From Neolewinella marina (GTDB lineage Bacteria; Bacteroidota; Bacteroidia; Chitinophagales; Saprospiraceae): a stretch of DNA of 57,864 nucleotides. The notes below the pieces were generated by a model, which saw nothing but the letters and a program-made list of their open reading frames with translations, made no database searches and was not told the origin of the DNA. Location of the stretch: contig NZ_PDLO01000013.1 of assembly GCF_002631205.1 (NCBI RefSeq), positions 1 to 57,864 of the forward strand, written 5' to 3'. This document shows, piece after piece, positions 7,667-18,691 of this stretch. How positions within the stretch are numbered: position 1 is the stretch's first letter; every line of letters starts with the position of its first letter. Both the position numbers and the translations under genes were made by a program.

Positions 7667-10600
7667 TTACCGCCGGATGAATGATTGGGTAGTGCTGCGG
7701 TCGCCTTCCACCACGCGCACCTGGTACATGCCGCTGGGCAGGGATCCGATGGTGAGTTTGGTGGAGATTTGCTCGCTTTCCTTTTCCAGTACCTGCTCCT
7801 GTATGCGGCGGCCGTGGAGGTCGTAGACGATCAGGTCTACCGGACCGGTGTAGTCGCTGTTGATGGACAGGGTAACCTGCTCCACGGCGGGGTTCGGGTA
7901 GGCCGATACGCTGGGCGCGGCCACCGGGGAGGTGAAGGAAGCCGGGGTGGTCGACATCGACATCTGGTTGATATCCATGCTTTCGCTCGTCGTGCCGCAG
8001 CCGCCAACGTTGGGGCCGAGTCCGGCGGGGGCGGTCACCCCGGAAGTCAGGACCACCTTGTCGATTTTGGTGCCGGGCTCGCGGTTGGCGATCCGGATGG
8101 TGTGGTATCCGATACCGAGGTCGATGGCTGCGGCATTGCCGTCGTGATTCACCTGCCGCCATTCGAAGCCGGAGGTCAGCAGCTGGTCGCCGTTGGTTTC
8201 CCGCCAGAACTTCATCCAGGGGCGGTTGTCCACCTTCACCCACACGCTGTTGCGGCCAGGATCCGGAGCATCGAGGCGGATGTAGAGGTGGTGAAGTCCT
8301 GGCTTGGTAGCGACTACTTCGTACTGCAGTTCCTGGCCGACCACGTCGGAAGCGGGCTCATCCAGCTGCCGCTCCCCGGCGAAGACCATATAGGTTCCTT
8401 CGGAGGCGTCGGCGGAGGACCGCTCCTGCCAGCCGTTGTTCACCAGGGCGCATTCGGCTTCGGAGGCGCCGGCGGGGTTGGCCGCCTCACAGTTCGAGGC
8501 GTCAGAGCCAAAGCCGGTGGGGAGACTGCCGCGCTGGGTGAGGTAAATCTTGTCGAGTTGGGCACCCGCTTCGCGGAAGGCGAAGTCGATAGTGTTCACC
8601 CCTTCGGCGAGGGTCAGGCCAGTGGGCATTTTATTCCAGCTGAAGCCACTGCTCTGGGCGATGCCGCTGCTCCACTTGTACCAGCCGCCGTTGTTTACGC
8701 GGACCCAGTAGGAGTCGGCCGTGTTGGTCGGGGCGTTGATGCGGGCAAAGAGTTGGTAAGTGCCGGCGGCGGCGGAGGCCAGGGTAAAGCGGACGCGGTT
8801 CTCGGCGCGGTCCTCGGGGGCGGCCGTCATGGCGCTGCCGCGGGGAGTCACTACGTACTTCTGTCCGGAGGCGAGGAGGGCTGTCTCGGTGGTCCAGTTG
8901 CTGCCGACTACGGCGCACTCGGCTTCCAGCCAGAAGTCACCGGCCAGGGCGGGCGGGGCTTCGTTCACCTGGATGGTCACCACGTCGCGGTCTTCCAGTC
9001 CGCCGTCGTCGGTTACCGTCAGGGTGACGGAGTAGGTACCCGTGGTCAGCAGGGCGGTGGGGCGCACGCCTTCGGCCGAGCCGCCGTTCCACTTCCACTG
9101 GTAGGAAACGATGCGGCCGTCCAGGTCGGCGGAATTGCTGCCGTCAAGGGTTACGGCCAGCGGGGTGGCTCCGTAGGGCTGGTCCACGGTGGCCACCGCT
9201 ACGGGGGGCTCATTGGGGGCGTTGCAGCTGTAGTCGATGCCGCCCAGGCCCGAGGGGCGCTCACCGGTGGCCGAGAGGAAGAGTTTGTCGATCCGGGTAC
9301 CGGCTTCGCGGAAGGCGATGTCGATGGTGTTGGTACCGGCGACCAGGTTTACCGCTTCCAGCATTTCGTTCCACTGGAAGCCGGCGCTGCGGGTCAGGCC
9401 CGATTTCCAGGCGTACCAGGCACCGCCGTTCACCCGCAGGTAGTAGGAGTCGCTGAAGCCACTCGGGGCGTCCACGCGGGCAAAGAGGCGGAAGGGCCCT
9501 TCCTGGGCGTCGCGGATGGTGAAGGTGAGGAGGTTTTCGGGCGCGGCCGCGGGTGCCGCCTGAGTGGCATTGCGCGGGGAAGCCGCATAAGCCTCACCGG
9601 AGGCTGCGCTGCTGGTGTGGGTAGCCCAGTTTTCGCCGACGCGGGCACACTCGGCTTCCAGCCAGAAGGTAGCATAGGTGGGGGGCGCAAAGGCCGTAAC
9701 GTAGACGCGGTCGGTGGAGCGGGCACCGGTATCATCGGTCACCTGCAGGATAACCTCGTGGACGCCTTTGGGGAAAACCACCCGGGGGCGGGGGCCGGTA
9801 GCCGAGCCACCTTCCCACGACCAGCGGTAGTTGAGCACCTGTCCGTCGGCGTCCTTGGAGGTGGTGGCGTCGAACTGGACGGTCAGCGGACCGGTGCCGG
9901 TGAGGCGGTCGGCGCGGATCAGGGCGGTAGGGATGAGGTTGCGGTCGGGGTCGGCGGCACAGTCTTCGATCTGGACGACTTCCACCACGGCCCGGTTGGG
10001 ACAGGCGGCGGTGCCGGAGGCCAGTACGTAGAGGCCGGGAGCGGTTACCCGGGGTTCGCTGGCCGAGGAGGAGAATCCGTTCGGCCCCGTCCAGCGGTAG
10101 GCATCGCTGGCCGAATAGCCGCGCAGGGTGACGGTGTCACCGGCGCAGTGGAGGATCTTGCCCAGCCGGTCGGTATTGGCGTCGACGCGGCAATCCGGCA
10201 GGTTGGTGCCAACCGCCAGGGGGAAGGAGACGCTTGCCTGGAAACCCAGGGCGTCGAGGGCCGTCACCCGCAGCTGGTACAGCTCACCCACGGCCGCGGC
10301 GGGCGCCTGGATGGTAAAGGTGGCTTCGGCGGGGGAGAACTTTACCCAGTCCGGTAGCCGACTGCCGTCGGCCAGGGTGGCGGCAAATCCCAACCCTTCA
10401 CCGGTGAAGGAGCCGTTTACGACGTAGGTCCATTCTGTATCGGCGGTCACCGTCAGGGCCGGAATCGACCGGACGGCGGGTCCCTCAAAGTACGACGCGG
10501 CCCCGGCGGGACCGACGCTGCAAAGGAGACAGAAAGCCAAGAGGCTGGGTAAGGGTAAAGCGGTAGCTATTACGCCCTTGAGCGTTGGAATAATTTTCAT
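7667..10600 (-). CDS. T9SS-secreted protein with PKD and three carbohydrate-binding-like modules
   Basis: A 977-residue exported protein with no recognisable catalytic domain. In order: signal peptide (1-35), a putative-Ig/cadherin-like module (about 36-133), an Ig-like module (140-210), PKD 1 (222-302), beta-sandwich repeat 1 (311-453), PKD 2 (465-546), repeat 2 (555-698), repeat 3 (713-862) and a type A T9SS sorting domain (898-977, beginning SAYPNPAVEQV). Repeats 1-3 share an EAEC...W start, a central FxxF/YIRLDAP-like strand, (S/N)xxW/YxV-N, W-x-W or MKFW, and IDK(L/I/V)xL-T near the end, which resembles CBM6-type lectin folds. The likely role is binding of insoluble glycan at the cell surface or in the medium. 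The neighbouring GH2 gene is upstream on the same strand but separated by a terminator. Confidence 0.88.
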   Translation of the reverse strand: MKIIPTLKGVIATALPLPSLLAFCLLCSVGPAGAASYFEGPAVRSIPALTVTADTEWTYVVNGSFTGEGLGFAATLADGSRLPDWVKFSPAEATFTIQAPAAAVGELYQLRVTALDALGFQASVSFPLAVGTNLPDCRVDANTDRLGKILHCAGDTVTLRGYSASDAYRWTGPNGFSSSASEPRVTAPGLYVLASGTAACPNRAVVEVVQIEDCAADPDRNLIPTALIRADRLTGTGPLTVQFDATTSKDADGQVLNYRWSWEGGSATGPRPRVVFPKGVHEVILQVTDDTGARSTDRVYVTAFAPPTYATFWLEAECARVGENWATHTSSAASGEAYAASPRNATQAAPAAAPENLLTFTIRDAQEGPFRLFARVDAPSGFSDSYYLRVNGGAWYAWKSGLTRSAGFQWNEMLEAVNLVAGTNTIDIAFREAGTRIDKLFLSATGERPSGLGGIDYSCNAPNEPPVAVATVDQPYGATPLAVTLDGSNSADLDGRIVSYQWKWNGGSAEGVRPTALLTTGTYSVTLTVTDDGGLEDRDVVTIQVNEAPPALAGDFWLEAECAVVGSNWTTETALLASGQKYVVTPRGSAMTAAPEDRAENRVRFTLASAAAGTYQLFARINAPTNTADSYWVRVNNGGWYKWSSGIAQSSGFSWNKMPTGLTLAEGVNTIDFAFREAGAQLDKIYLTQRGSLPTGFGSDASNCEAANPAGASEAECALVNNGWQERSSADASEGTYMVFAGERQLDEPASDVVGQELQYEVVATKPGLHHLYIRLDAPDPGRNSVWVKVDNRPWMKFWRETNGDQLLTSGFEWRQVNHDGNAAAIDLGIGYHTIRIANREPGTKIDKVVLTSGVTAPAGLGPNVGGCGTTSESMDINQMSMSTTPASFTSPVAAPSVSAYPNPAVEQVTLSINSDYTGPVDLIVYDLHGRRIQEQVLEKESEQISTKLTIGSLPSGMYQVRVVEGDRSTTQSFIRR

Positions 10601-10737
10601 GAGAGAGAGATAAAATCAGAGAGAGAATCAGGTGCAAATACCAATCACGCTTTAAACGAACGTGAACAACACAGAGAGAATCAAATAAGTCACCCTCAAA
10701 CGGTCTACCCCCACCGACTAATTTTGCAGGTTGGGTG

Positions 10738-10772
10738 TTTTAACTCCGGATGTTCGTTGAGCGGAGTTAAAA
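10738..10772. promoter_or_regulatory. Perfect inverted repeat with 11-bp arms
   Basis: TTTTAACTCCG (10738-10748) and CGGAGTTAAAA (10762-10772) are exact reverse complements separated by 13 bp. No U-tract follows on either strand, so a terminator is less likely than a dimer binding site or a leader structure for the minus-strand PKD/T9SS gene. Confidence 0.45.
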
Positions 10773-10836
10773 AGACCTTGATTTCCTAGTAAACGTCAGG
10801 TAGCCGACATATTATTTTTGACTTGCTATAAAGAAA

Positions 10837-10856
10837 GTGGCCATTTGTCGGGCCAC
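10837..10856 (-). terminator. Terminator of the GH2 gene
   Basis: On the minus strand, GTGGCC pairs with GGCCAC around an 8-nt loop and is followed by TTTCTTTATA. It lies about 40 nt past the GH2 stop codon. Confidence 0.6.
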
Positions 10857-10894
10857 CACCAGTTCTCATACGGTAGGGAAGGTGAGTGCCGCTA

Positions 10895-14062
<3,168 letters not shown>

Positions 14063-14175
14063 TTAAGCCACAACCTTTTGCCGGGTTCTCCCCGGCGACC
14101 CGGCCATCGGTCAGCGGCCCGTCAACCCGGGGGCACCGTGCGCGAATTGCGGCTGCGGAAGGAGTAGCACGCAAA

Positions 14176-14205
14176 AACGGGAGACGCCAATCGGCATCTC
14201 CCGTT
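14176..14205 (-). terminator. Terminator of the TonB-dependent receptor gene
   Basis: AACGGGAGA (14176-14184) pairs with TCTCCCGTT (14197-14205), extended by GCC/GGC around an AATC loop. On the minus strand it is followed by a T-run (14173-14177 read in reverse). It lies 24 nt past the receptor stop codon. Confidence 0.75.
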
Positions 14206-14228
14206 CCCCTTACCGGCCGCTGCCGGAC

Positions 14229-16751
14229 CTAGCCGCCGATCATATCGCCACCCTGGGAGGTGTTGTTGGTGTTCTTGCGCTGGAAGAGGGAGGTGTCCAT
14301 CTTGCCGAAGCGGTAGGCGAAGTTCAGGCGTACCGTCTGGGGGTTCATGAGCCGGGAGGTTTCCTGGCTGAAGAAGTCCGTCTGGGTAAAGGTCCCGAAT
14401 TCCCGGCTGCCAAAGACGTCCTGCACGCTCAGGGTGAGGGAGGCGGCATTATCCCAGAAGCTCTTGCGCAGGGAGGCGTCGACGAACCAAACCGACTGGG
14501 TGTACCCCTGGGCGGTGTTCTGGGTGCCACCCCCGCCCCCGCGGAAGGCGTCGTTGTTGGTCGTAGGCGTGAAGGAGGCCTGGCTGCGGTACTCACCATT
14601 GAGCTGGAGGGCGAAGTTGTTCGGCAGCCTGATCTGGGCGGTTTCCTTCAGGAAGGCACTCATCCGGTTTACCTGCAGGCCGGCCTCCAGGTTGGAGGCG
14701 TTGACGTTGGACTGGTACACGTTCAGGTTGGAGGTCAGGTCGAGCCAGCCGAAGAGGTTGGTCTTCAGGGTGGCCTCGGCCCCGTAGGCGGTGGCCTGGT
14801 CGGTGTTGGCGTAGCTGGTTACGATGACCTCCTCGCCGAGGGTTTCGTTGAACTCGGTGAACTGGTAGCCGGCGATCAGGTCGGTGGCCTGCTTATAGTA
14901 GACGGACACGAGGAGGTTGTTGCCGCTGGGAAAGATGTTCTGGTACGAGAGCTCCAGGGAGGTGGTGAATTCCGGTAGCAGCTGGGGGTTGCCGCGGCGC
15001 AGGTTCAGCGAATCCGAGAAGTCGGTGAAGGGCATCGTCTGGAAGAAGTTCGGGCGGTTCACCCGGCGGGTGTAAGCGAGTTGCAACTGGTCGGTTTCGT
15101 TGAGCTTGCGGGTAATGAAGGCACTGGGGAAGAGGCTAAGGGGGTAGTCGATGGAGAAGGAGGAGTCGCGGTCGGCAAGCTCACCCCGGTAGAAGGAGCT
15201 CTCGGCGCGCAGCCCGGCCTGGAATCCCCAGGCGCCCACCTCGCGGCCGGCCTGCAGGTAGCCGGCGAAGACGTTGTCGTTGAAGGCGAAGTAGTCGGAG
15301 AGCTGCACCACCTGGGTCCAATCGTCCCCCTCGCCGGGGTTGACGAAGTTGGCCTGGTCGCTGACGTTGCCGCGCAGGGTGGCCTTGATGCCGCCTTCCA
15401 GCTTGGTCTTGGCGTCGAGGGGTGCCACGAAGTCGGACTGCAGCGTCAGGAAGCTGCCCGAGCCCGTGGACTCCTGCCGCTCCTGGCTCAGGGCGCCGCT
15501 GTCGTATTCGTTGCGGTAGAGGCTGTTGCCCGAGAAGCTCACCGCATTGTAGCTGAGGTCGGCGGTCCACTCGGCGCCCGGCTGGGGGAAGAGGTGCTTG
15601 AACTGCAGGGCGGCGCCGTAGTTGCTGAAGTTGCGGTCCTGGACGCTGAAGCGATCGTAGGAAGCATTCTCGGTTCCGGAAGCGTAGAGGTAATCGGTGG
15701 AGGTGGTGATGGTGCCCTTGGGGGCAAACTGACCATTCATATAGCTGCCGCTCAGGGTCAGGGTGTTGCGGTTGTCGAGGAAGTAGTCCAGCCCGGCCCG
15801 TACGTTGCCGAAGGTGCCCTGGTTGGTGGATTCCGACGTCTGGGAAATGAGGGTATTGGGGTCGCCGAAGTAGCTCTCGCGCAGGGTGGTGGACAGGGAG
15901 GTGCGGCGGTTGCTCATCAGCATGCCGGAAGCAAAGGCGTTCACCTTCTCGCCCCGGGCGTTGAGGTCGCCACCGAGGTTGTAGCCCCCCTGGGAGTCGC
16001 CGCCCACCCGCAGGTTGCCATTGTAGCCGACCTGCTGGTTCTTCTTCAACACGATGTTCACGATGCCCGCCGCGCCGCCGCCGGCGTCGAACTTGGCCGA
16101 TGGGTTGGTGATCACCTCCACGCTTTCGATGGTATTGGCGGAGATCTGGTCGAGGGAGAGGGTAGTCGGCCGCCCGTCGATGAATACCTGGGGGGAGCCG
16201 TTGCGCAGGCTTACGTTGTCGTCGAGGTCGACCGACAGGGAGGGGACGTTCTTCAGGGCATCCACGGCGGTGCCACCGGCGGAGCTGAGGTCCTTGTCTA
16301 CCCGGTAGCTCTTGCGGTCCAGGGACAGGGTGGACAGGGAGGCCTCCGCGGTAACGGTCACCTCGCTGAGGGTGCTGGCGGAGGTTTCCAGCGTCAGGTT
16401 GCCAAGGTCGCGGCTGGCGGCGCCACCGAAGTCAAAGGGCTGGCGCATCTCCGCGTAGCCGAGGAAGGAGATCACCAGTTCGTAGTTGCCCCTCACGGCC
16501 AGGTTCTCAATGTTGAAGTCGCCATTGTCCTCGGTAAATTGGCCGGCGAGGAGGGTGTCCTTCAGGGACTGGGTAGCGGGGTCCACCACCTGGCCGGCTA
16601 CCTGGACGGTGGCGTAACCGACGGGGGCTCCGGCTTCATCCACTACCTTGCCGTACACCCGCCCCGTAGGTGCCGGGCGACCGGGAAACTGGGCGAACAG
16701 GGAGGTGGTGGTGGCCAGTAAAAGGGCAAGAAGGAGGAAGGGATGTCTCAT
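14229..16751 (-). CDS. TonB-dependent outer-membrane receptor (OMP_b-brl_3 type)
   Basis: An 840-residue outer-membrane transporter or sensor protein. I start it at the ATG at 16751 (MRHPFLLLALLLATTTSLFAQ), because that gives a compact signal peptide; a longer in-frame start at 16832 adds 27 unlikely residues. A carboxypeptidase-regulatory-like beta-sandwich (about 30-115) leads into a plug domain with a conserved GSPQVFIDGRPTTLSLDQI segment and IVNIVLKKN, then a long beta-barrel ending in an aromatic-rich strand. It is not the SusC type: it lacks a SusD partner and has the FIDGRP signature of the other family. It is divergent from a LytS/LytTR pair, with a direct repeat between them, so that system may regulate it. 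The substrate is unknown. Confidence 0.88.
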   Translation of the reverse strand: MRHPFLLLALLLATTTSLFAQFPGRPAPTGRVYGKVVDEAGAPVGYATVQVAGQVVDPATQSLKDTLLAGQFTEDNGDFNIENLAVRGNYELVISFLGYAEMRQPFDFGGAASRDLGNLTLETSASTLSEVTVTAEASLSTLSLDRKSYRVDKDLSSAGGTAVDALKNVPSLSVDLDDNVSLRNGSPQVFIDGRPTTLSLDQISANTIESVEVITNPSAKFDAGGGAAGIVNIVLKKNQQVGYNGNLRVGGDSQGGYNLGGDLNARGEKVNAFASGMLMSNRRTSLSTTLRESYFGDPNTLISQTSESTNQGTFGNVRAGLDYFLDNRNTLTLSGSYMNGQFAPKGTITTSTDYLYASGTENASYDRFSVQDRNFSNYGAALQFKHLFPQPGAEWTADLSYNAVSFSGNSLYRNEYDSGALSQERQESTGSGSFLTLQSDFVAPLDAKTKLEGGIKATLRGNVSDQANFVNPGEGDDWTQVVQLSDYFAFNDNVFAGYLQAGREVGAWGFQAGLRAESSFYRGELADRDSSFSIDYPLSLFPSAFITRKLNETDQLQLAYTRRVNRPNFFQTMPFTDFSDSLNLRRGNPQLLPEFTTSLELSYQNIFPSGNNLLVSVYYKQATDLIAGYQFTEFNETLGEEVIVTSYANTDQATAYGAEATLKTNLFGWLDLTSNLNVYQSNVNASNLEAGLQVNRMSAFLKETAQIRLPNNFALQLNGEYRSQASFTPTTNNDAFRGGGGGTQNTAQGYTQSVWFVDASLRKSFWDNAASLTLSVQDVFGSREFGTFTQTDFFSQETSRLMNPQTVRLNFAYRFGKMDTSLFQRKNTNNTSQGGDMIGG

Positions 16752-16837
16752 GGCGGAGGGTTGAAAAGCGCCCGGCGGCAGTGCCGGAACTACTGATTGC
16801 AACACGAAGGTGGGGGGATATATGGCCCCCAAACCGG

Positions 16838-16872
16838 GTGTCTCGGTGAACCCGGGAAGTGTCTCGGTGAAC
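16838..16872. promoter_or_regulatory. 21-bp-period direct repeat, LytTR binding-site candidate
   Basis: GTGTCTCGGTGAAC occurs exactly twice, at 16838-16851 and 16859-16872, with starts 21 bp apart (two helical turns). LytTR-domain response regulators are known to bind two direct repeats with about this period. The site lies in the gap between the divergent receptor gene and the LytS/LytTR operon, so either or both could be controlled. Confidence 0.6.
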
Positions 16873-16937
16873 GCCCCGGACCACCCCCGCCGGGGGGGCG
16901 GAAAAAGCCGACCTTTGGAGCGTCAGCTGTCCTTTAT

Positions 16938-17993
16938 ATGTCCACAACGCGCATTTCCCGGTCCGTTCTTACCCAGGCATCCGTGTGGGTGGGCCTCCTG
17001 CTCCTCTTCACCCTGTCGGGGGATACGACCCACCGTACGACGGCCGACTACTGGCTTATCGTGGTGCGCATTGGCGGCTTCGCGGCCTTCTTTAACCTGC
17101 TGTACTATCTGGTCCTCCCCCTTTACTTCGCCGGCCGGAAGCGGGCGTTCTACGGTTGGGTGGTGGTGGTCTTTCTGGGGTACGTGGCCTACTCCATCGG
17201 CACCGACTACTGGCTGCTCGACCTTGCTCACCGGGGCGCGGACGCGGGTGCCGGGGAAGCCCCCCCACGCCGGGAACGCCCGTGGACCTTCCTGCTGTTT
17301 GTGGCCACCTTCATCGGGCTGGCCATTTTCGGGGTGGCGGCCACCTTCCGGGGATTCGCCGCCTTCGAAAGCAAGCGCAAGGCCGAGGAGGAAGCCAACC
17401 GCCAGCGGCTGGAAGCCGAGATCGCCCTGCTGAAGTCCCAGATCAACCCCCATTTCCTGCTCAATACCATCAACAACCTTTACGCCCTGGCCCTTACCGC
17501 GCCGGACAAGACCCCCGATGCCCTGCTGAAGTTGTCGGAGATGGTGAGCTACATCCTCTACGAATGCGCCAGCCCGCGGGTGACGCTGGCGCGCGACCTC
17601 GACTTCATCGCCAGCTACGTCGACCTCCAGCGGCTGCGCCTCCCACCGAACGCCGAACTCCGCCTGGAACTGCCCGCCGCCACGCCCGAGCGGCTGCTCA
17701 TCGAGCCCATGCTGCTGGTCCCCTTCGTCGAGAATGCCTTCAAGCACGGGCTGACCACCAGCCAACCCTGCACCATCAGCATCCGCATCCTGCTGGAAGG
17801 AAACGAGCTGCGGCTGCAAGTGAAAAACCTCCTGCTGCCGCCGAAACAACGGCAAAACGGACAGCCCTCCGGCATCGGCATGGCCAACACCCGGCAGCGG
17901 CTGCAGCACGCCTACCCGGACCGCCATACCCTGCACGTGGAGCAGCGGGACGGCCACCACCACGTAGAACTCCAACTCAACCTCGCCCCATGA
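16938..17993 (+). CDS. LytS-type sensor histidine kinase
   Basis: A 351-residue membrane histidine kinase. The ATG at 16938 is preferred because upstream in-frame sequence is non-coding in character and contains the direct repeats. Four hydrophobic segments (about 12-28, 37-63, 70-95 and 116-137) form an input domain without a known ligand pocket. A coiled coil follows, then the His_kinase domain with the phosphoacceptor His172 in QINPHFLLNTINN, and an ATPase region with PFVENAFKHG and a GIGMANTRQRL G-box. A short low-complexity loop (residues 98-112, HRGADAGAGEAPP) carries one copy of a dispersed GC-rich motif. The stop codon overlaps the start of the response regulator (ATGA), so the pair is translationally coupled. 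Confidence 0.9.
   Translation: MSTTRISRSVLTQASVWVGLLLLFTLSGDTTHRTTADYWLIVVRIGGFAAFFNLLYYLVLPLYFAGRKRAFYGWVVVVFLGYVAYSIGTDYWLLDLAHRGADAGAGEAPPRRERPWTFLLFVATFIGLAIFGVAATFRGFAAFESKRKAEEEANRQRLEAEIALLKSQINPHFLLNTINNLYALALTAPDKTPDALLKLSEMVSYILYECASPRVTLARDLDFIASYVDLQRLRLPPNAELRLELPAATPERLLIEPMLLVPFVENAFKHGLTTSQPCTISIRILLEGNELRLQVKNLLLPPKQRQNGQPSGIGMANTRQRLQHAYPDRHTLHVEQRDGHHHVELQLNLAP
17231..17254. repeat. Dispersed GC-rich motif, copy within the LytS kinase gene
   Basis: Identical over 24 bp to 28463-28486. It encodes part of the low-complexity loop (RGADAGAG) of the kinase, a place where an insertion would be tolerated. Confidence 0.5.
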
Positions 17994-18691
17994 CCTTCAT
18001 CGCCCTCGACGACGAGCCCCTGGCCCTGGTGCTGATCGAACGGCTGGCCCGTGAGGCCCCCGACTGGCAGTTGCTCCGGACCTTCACCGACGCGGCGGCC
18101 GCCGCGGAGTACCTGGGCCGCAACACGGTCGACCTGTTGATCACCGACATCAACATGCCCGACATCAGCGGACTGGAGTTCGTCCGCCAGCTCCCCGACG
18201 AGCGGCCCCTGGTCATCTTCCTGACCGCCTACAAGGACCACGCCCTGGAAGGGTTCGAACTGGACGTGGTGGACTACCTCGTCAAGCCCGTAGCCCCGGC
18301 CAGGTTCCAACGCGCCCTGGCCAAGGCCGGTGAGTGGCTCCGCCTGCGGGAACCGGCACCCGCGGGCCCCGCCCCGGAAGACCACTTTTTCGTCTTCTCC
18401 GAATACCAGGAGATCCGCATCACCACGGCCGACATCCGCTACATCGAGGGCATGGGCGACTACGTAAAGATCCACCTCGCAGGCAGCCCCCGCCCGGTGG
18501 TGACCCTGGGTCGCCTGAAGCACATGGCCGACCGGCTCCGCGACCATGGCTTTCAGCGCATCCACCGCTCCTACCTCATCAACCTCGCACGCGTGGACGC
18601 GAAGCAGAAGTCCCGGGTGCGCATCGGCGAAGACTGGCTGCCCGTGGGAGAGACCTACGCCGCTGCCCTGCACAAGGTATGGGAAGACTAA
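17990..18691 (+). CDS. LytTR-family response regulator
   Basis: A 233-residue two-domain regulator. The receiver domain (1-112) has the acidic pair Asp7-Asp8, the phosphoacceptor Asp53 in ITDINMPD, a conserved Thr79 and Lys99 in the DYLVKP motif. The LytTR DNA-binding domain (about 130-232) carries YIEGMGDYVKI and FQRIHRSYLINL, both typical. The ATG overlaps the kinase stop by 4 nt. Its probable target is the 21-bp-period direct repeat upstream of the kinase, which also faces the TonB-dependent receptor. Its stop codon overlaps the stop codon of the convergent dioxygenase-like gene (CTAA at 18688-18691). Confidence 0.93.
   Translation: MTFIALDDEPLALVLIERLAREAPDWQLLRTFTDAAAAAEYLGRNTVDLLITDINMPDISGLEFVRQLPDERPLVIFLTAYKDHALEGFELDVVDYLVKPVAPARFQRALAKAGEWLRLREPAPAGPAPEDHFFVFSEYQEIRITTADIRYIEGMGDYVKIHLAGSPRPVVTLGRLKHMADRLRDHGFQRIHRSYLINLARVDAKQKSRVRIGEDWLPVGETYAAALHKVWED

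Larger units (their letters stand above)
10601..10894. other. Intergenic region between GH2 end and PKD/T9SS gene start
   Basis: No gene is visible. On the minus strand it holds, in transcription order, the GH2 terminator (10837-10856), a perfect 11-bp-arm inverted repeat (10738-10772), and a leader with AGAGAGAATCA twice (10620-10630 and 10673-10683, 53 bp apart). It must carry the promoter of the 977-residue protein. I found no exact TAnnTTTG box. Confidence 0.55.

Noticed and set aside
7685..10357. Long open frame opposite the PKD/T9SS gene
   Set aside because: The same GC effect; no signal peptide or recognisable domain, whereas the minus strand has clear modules.
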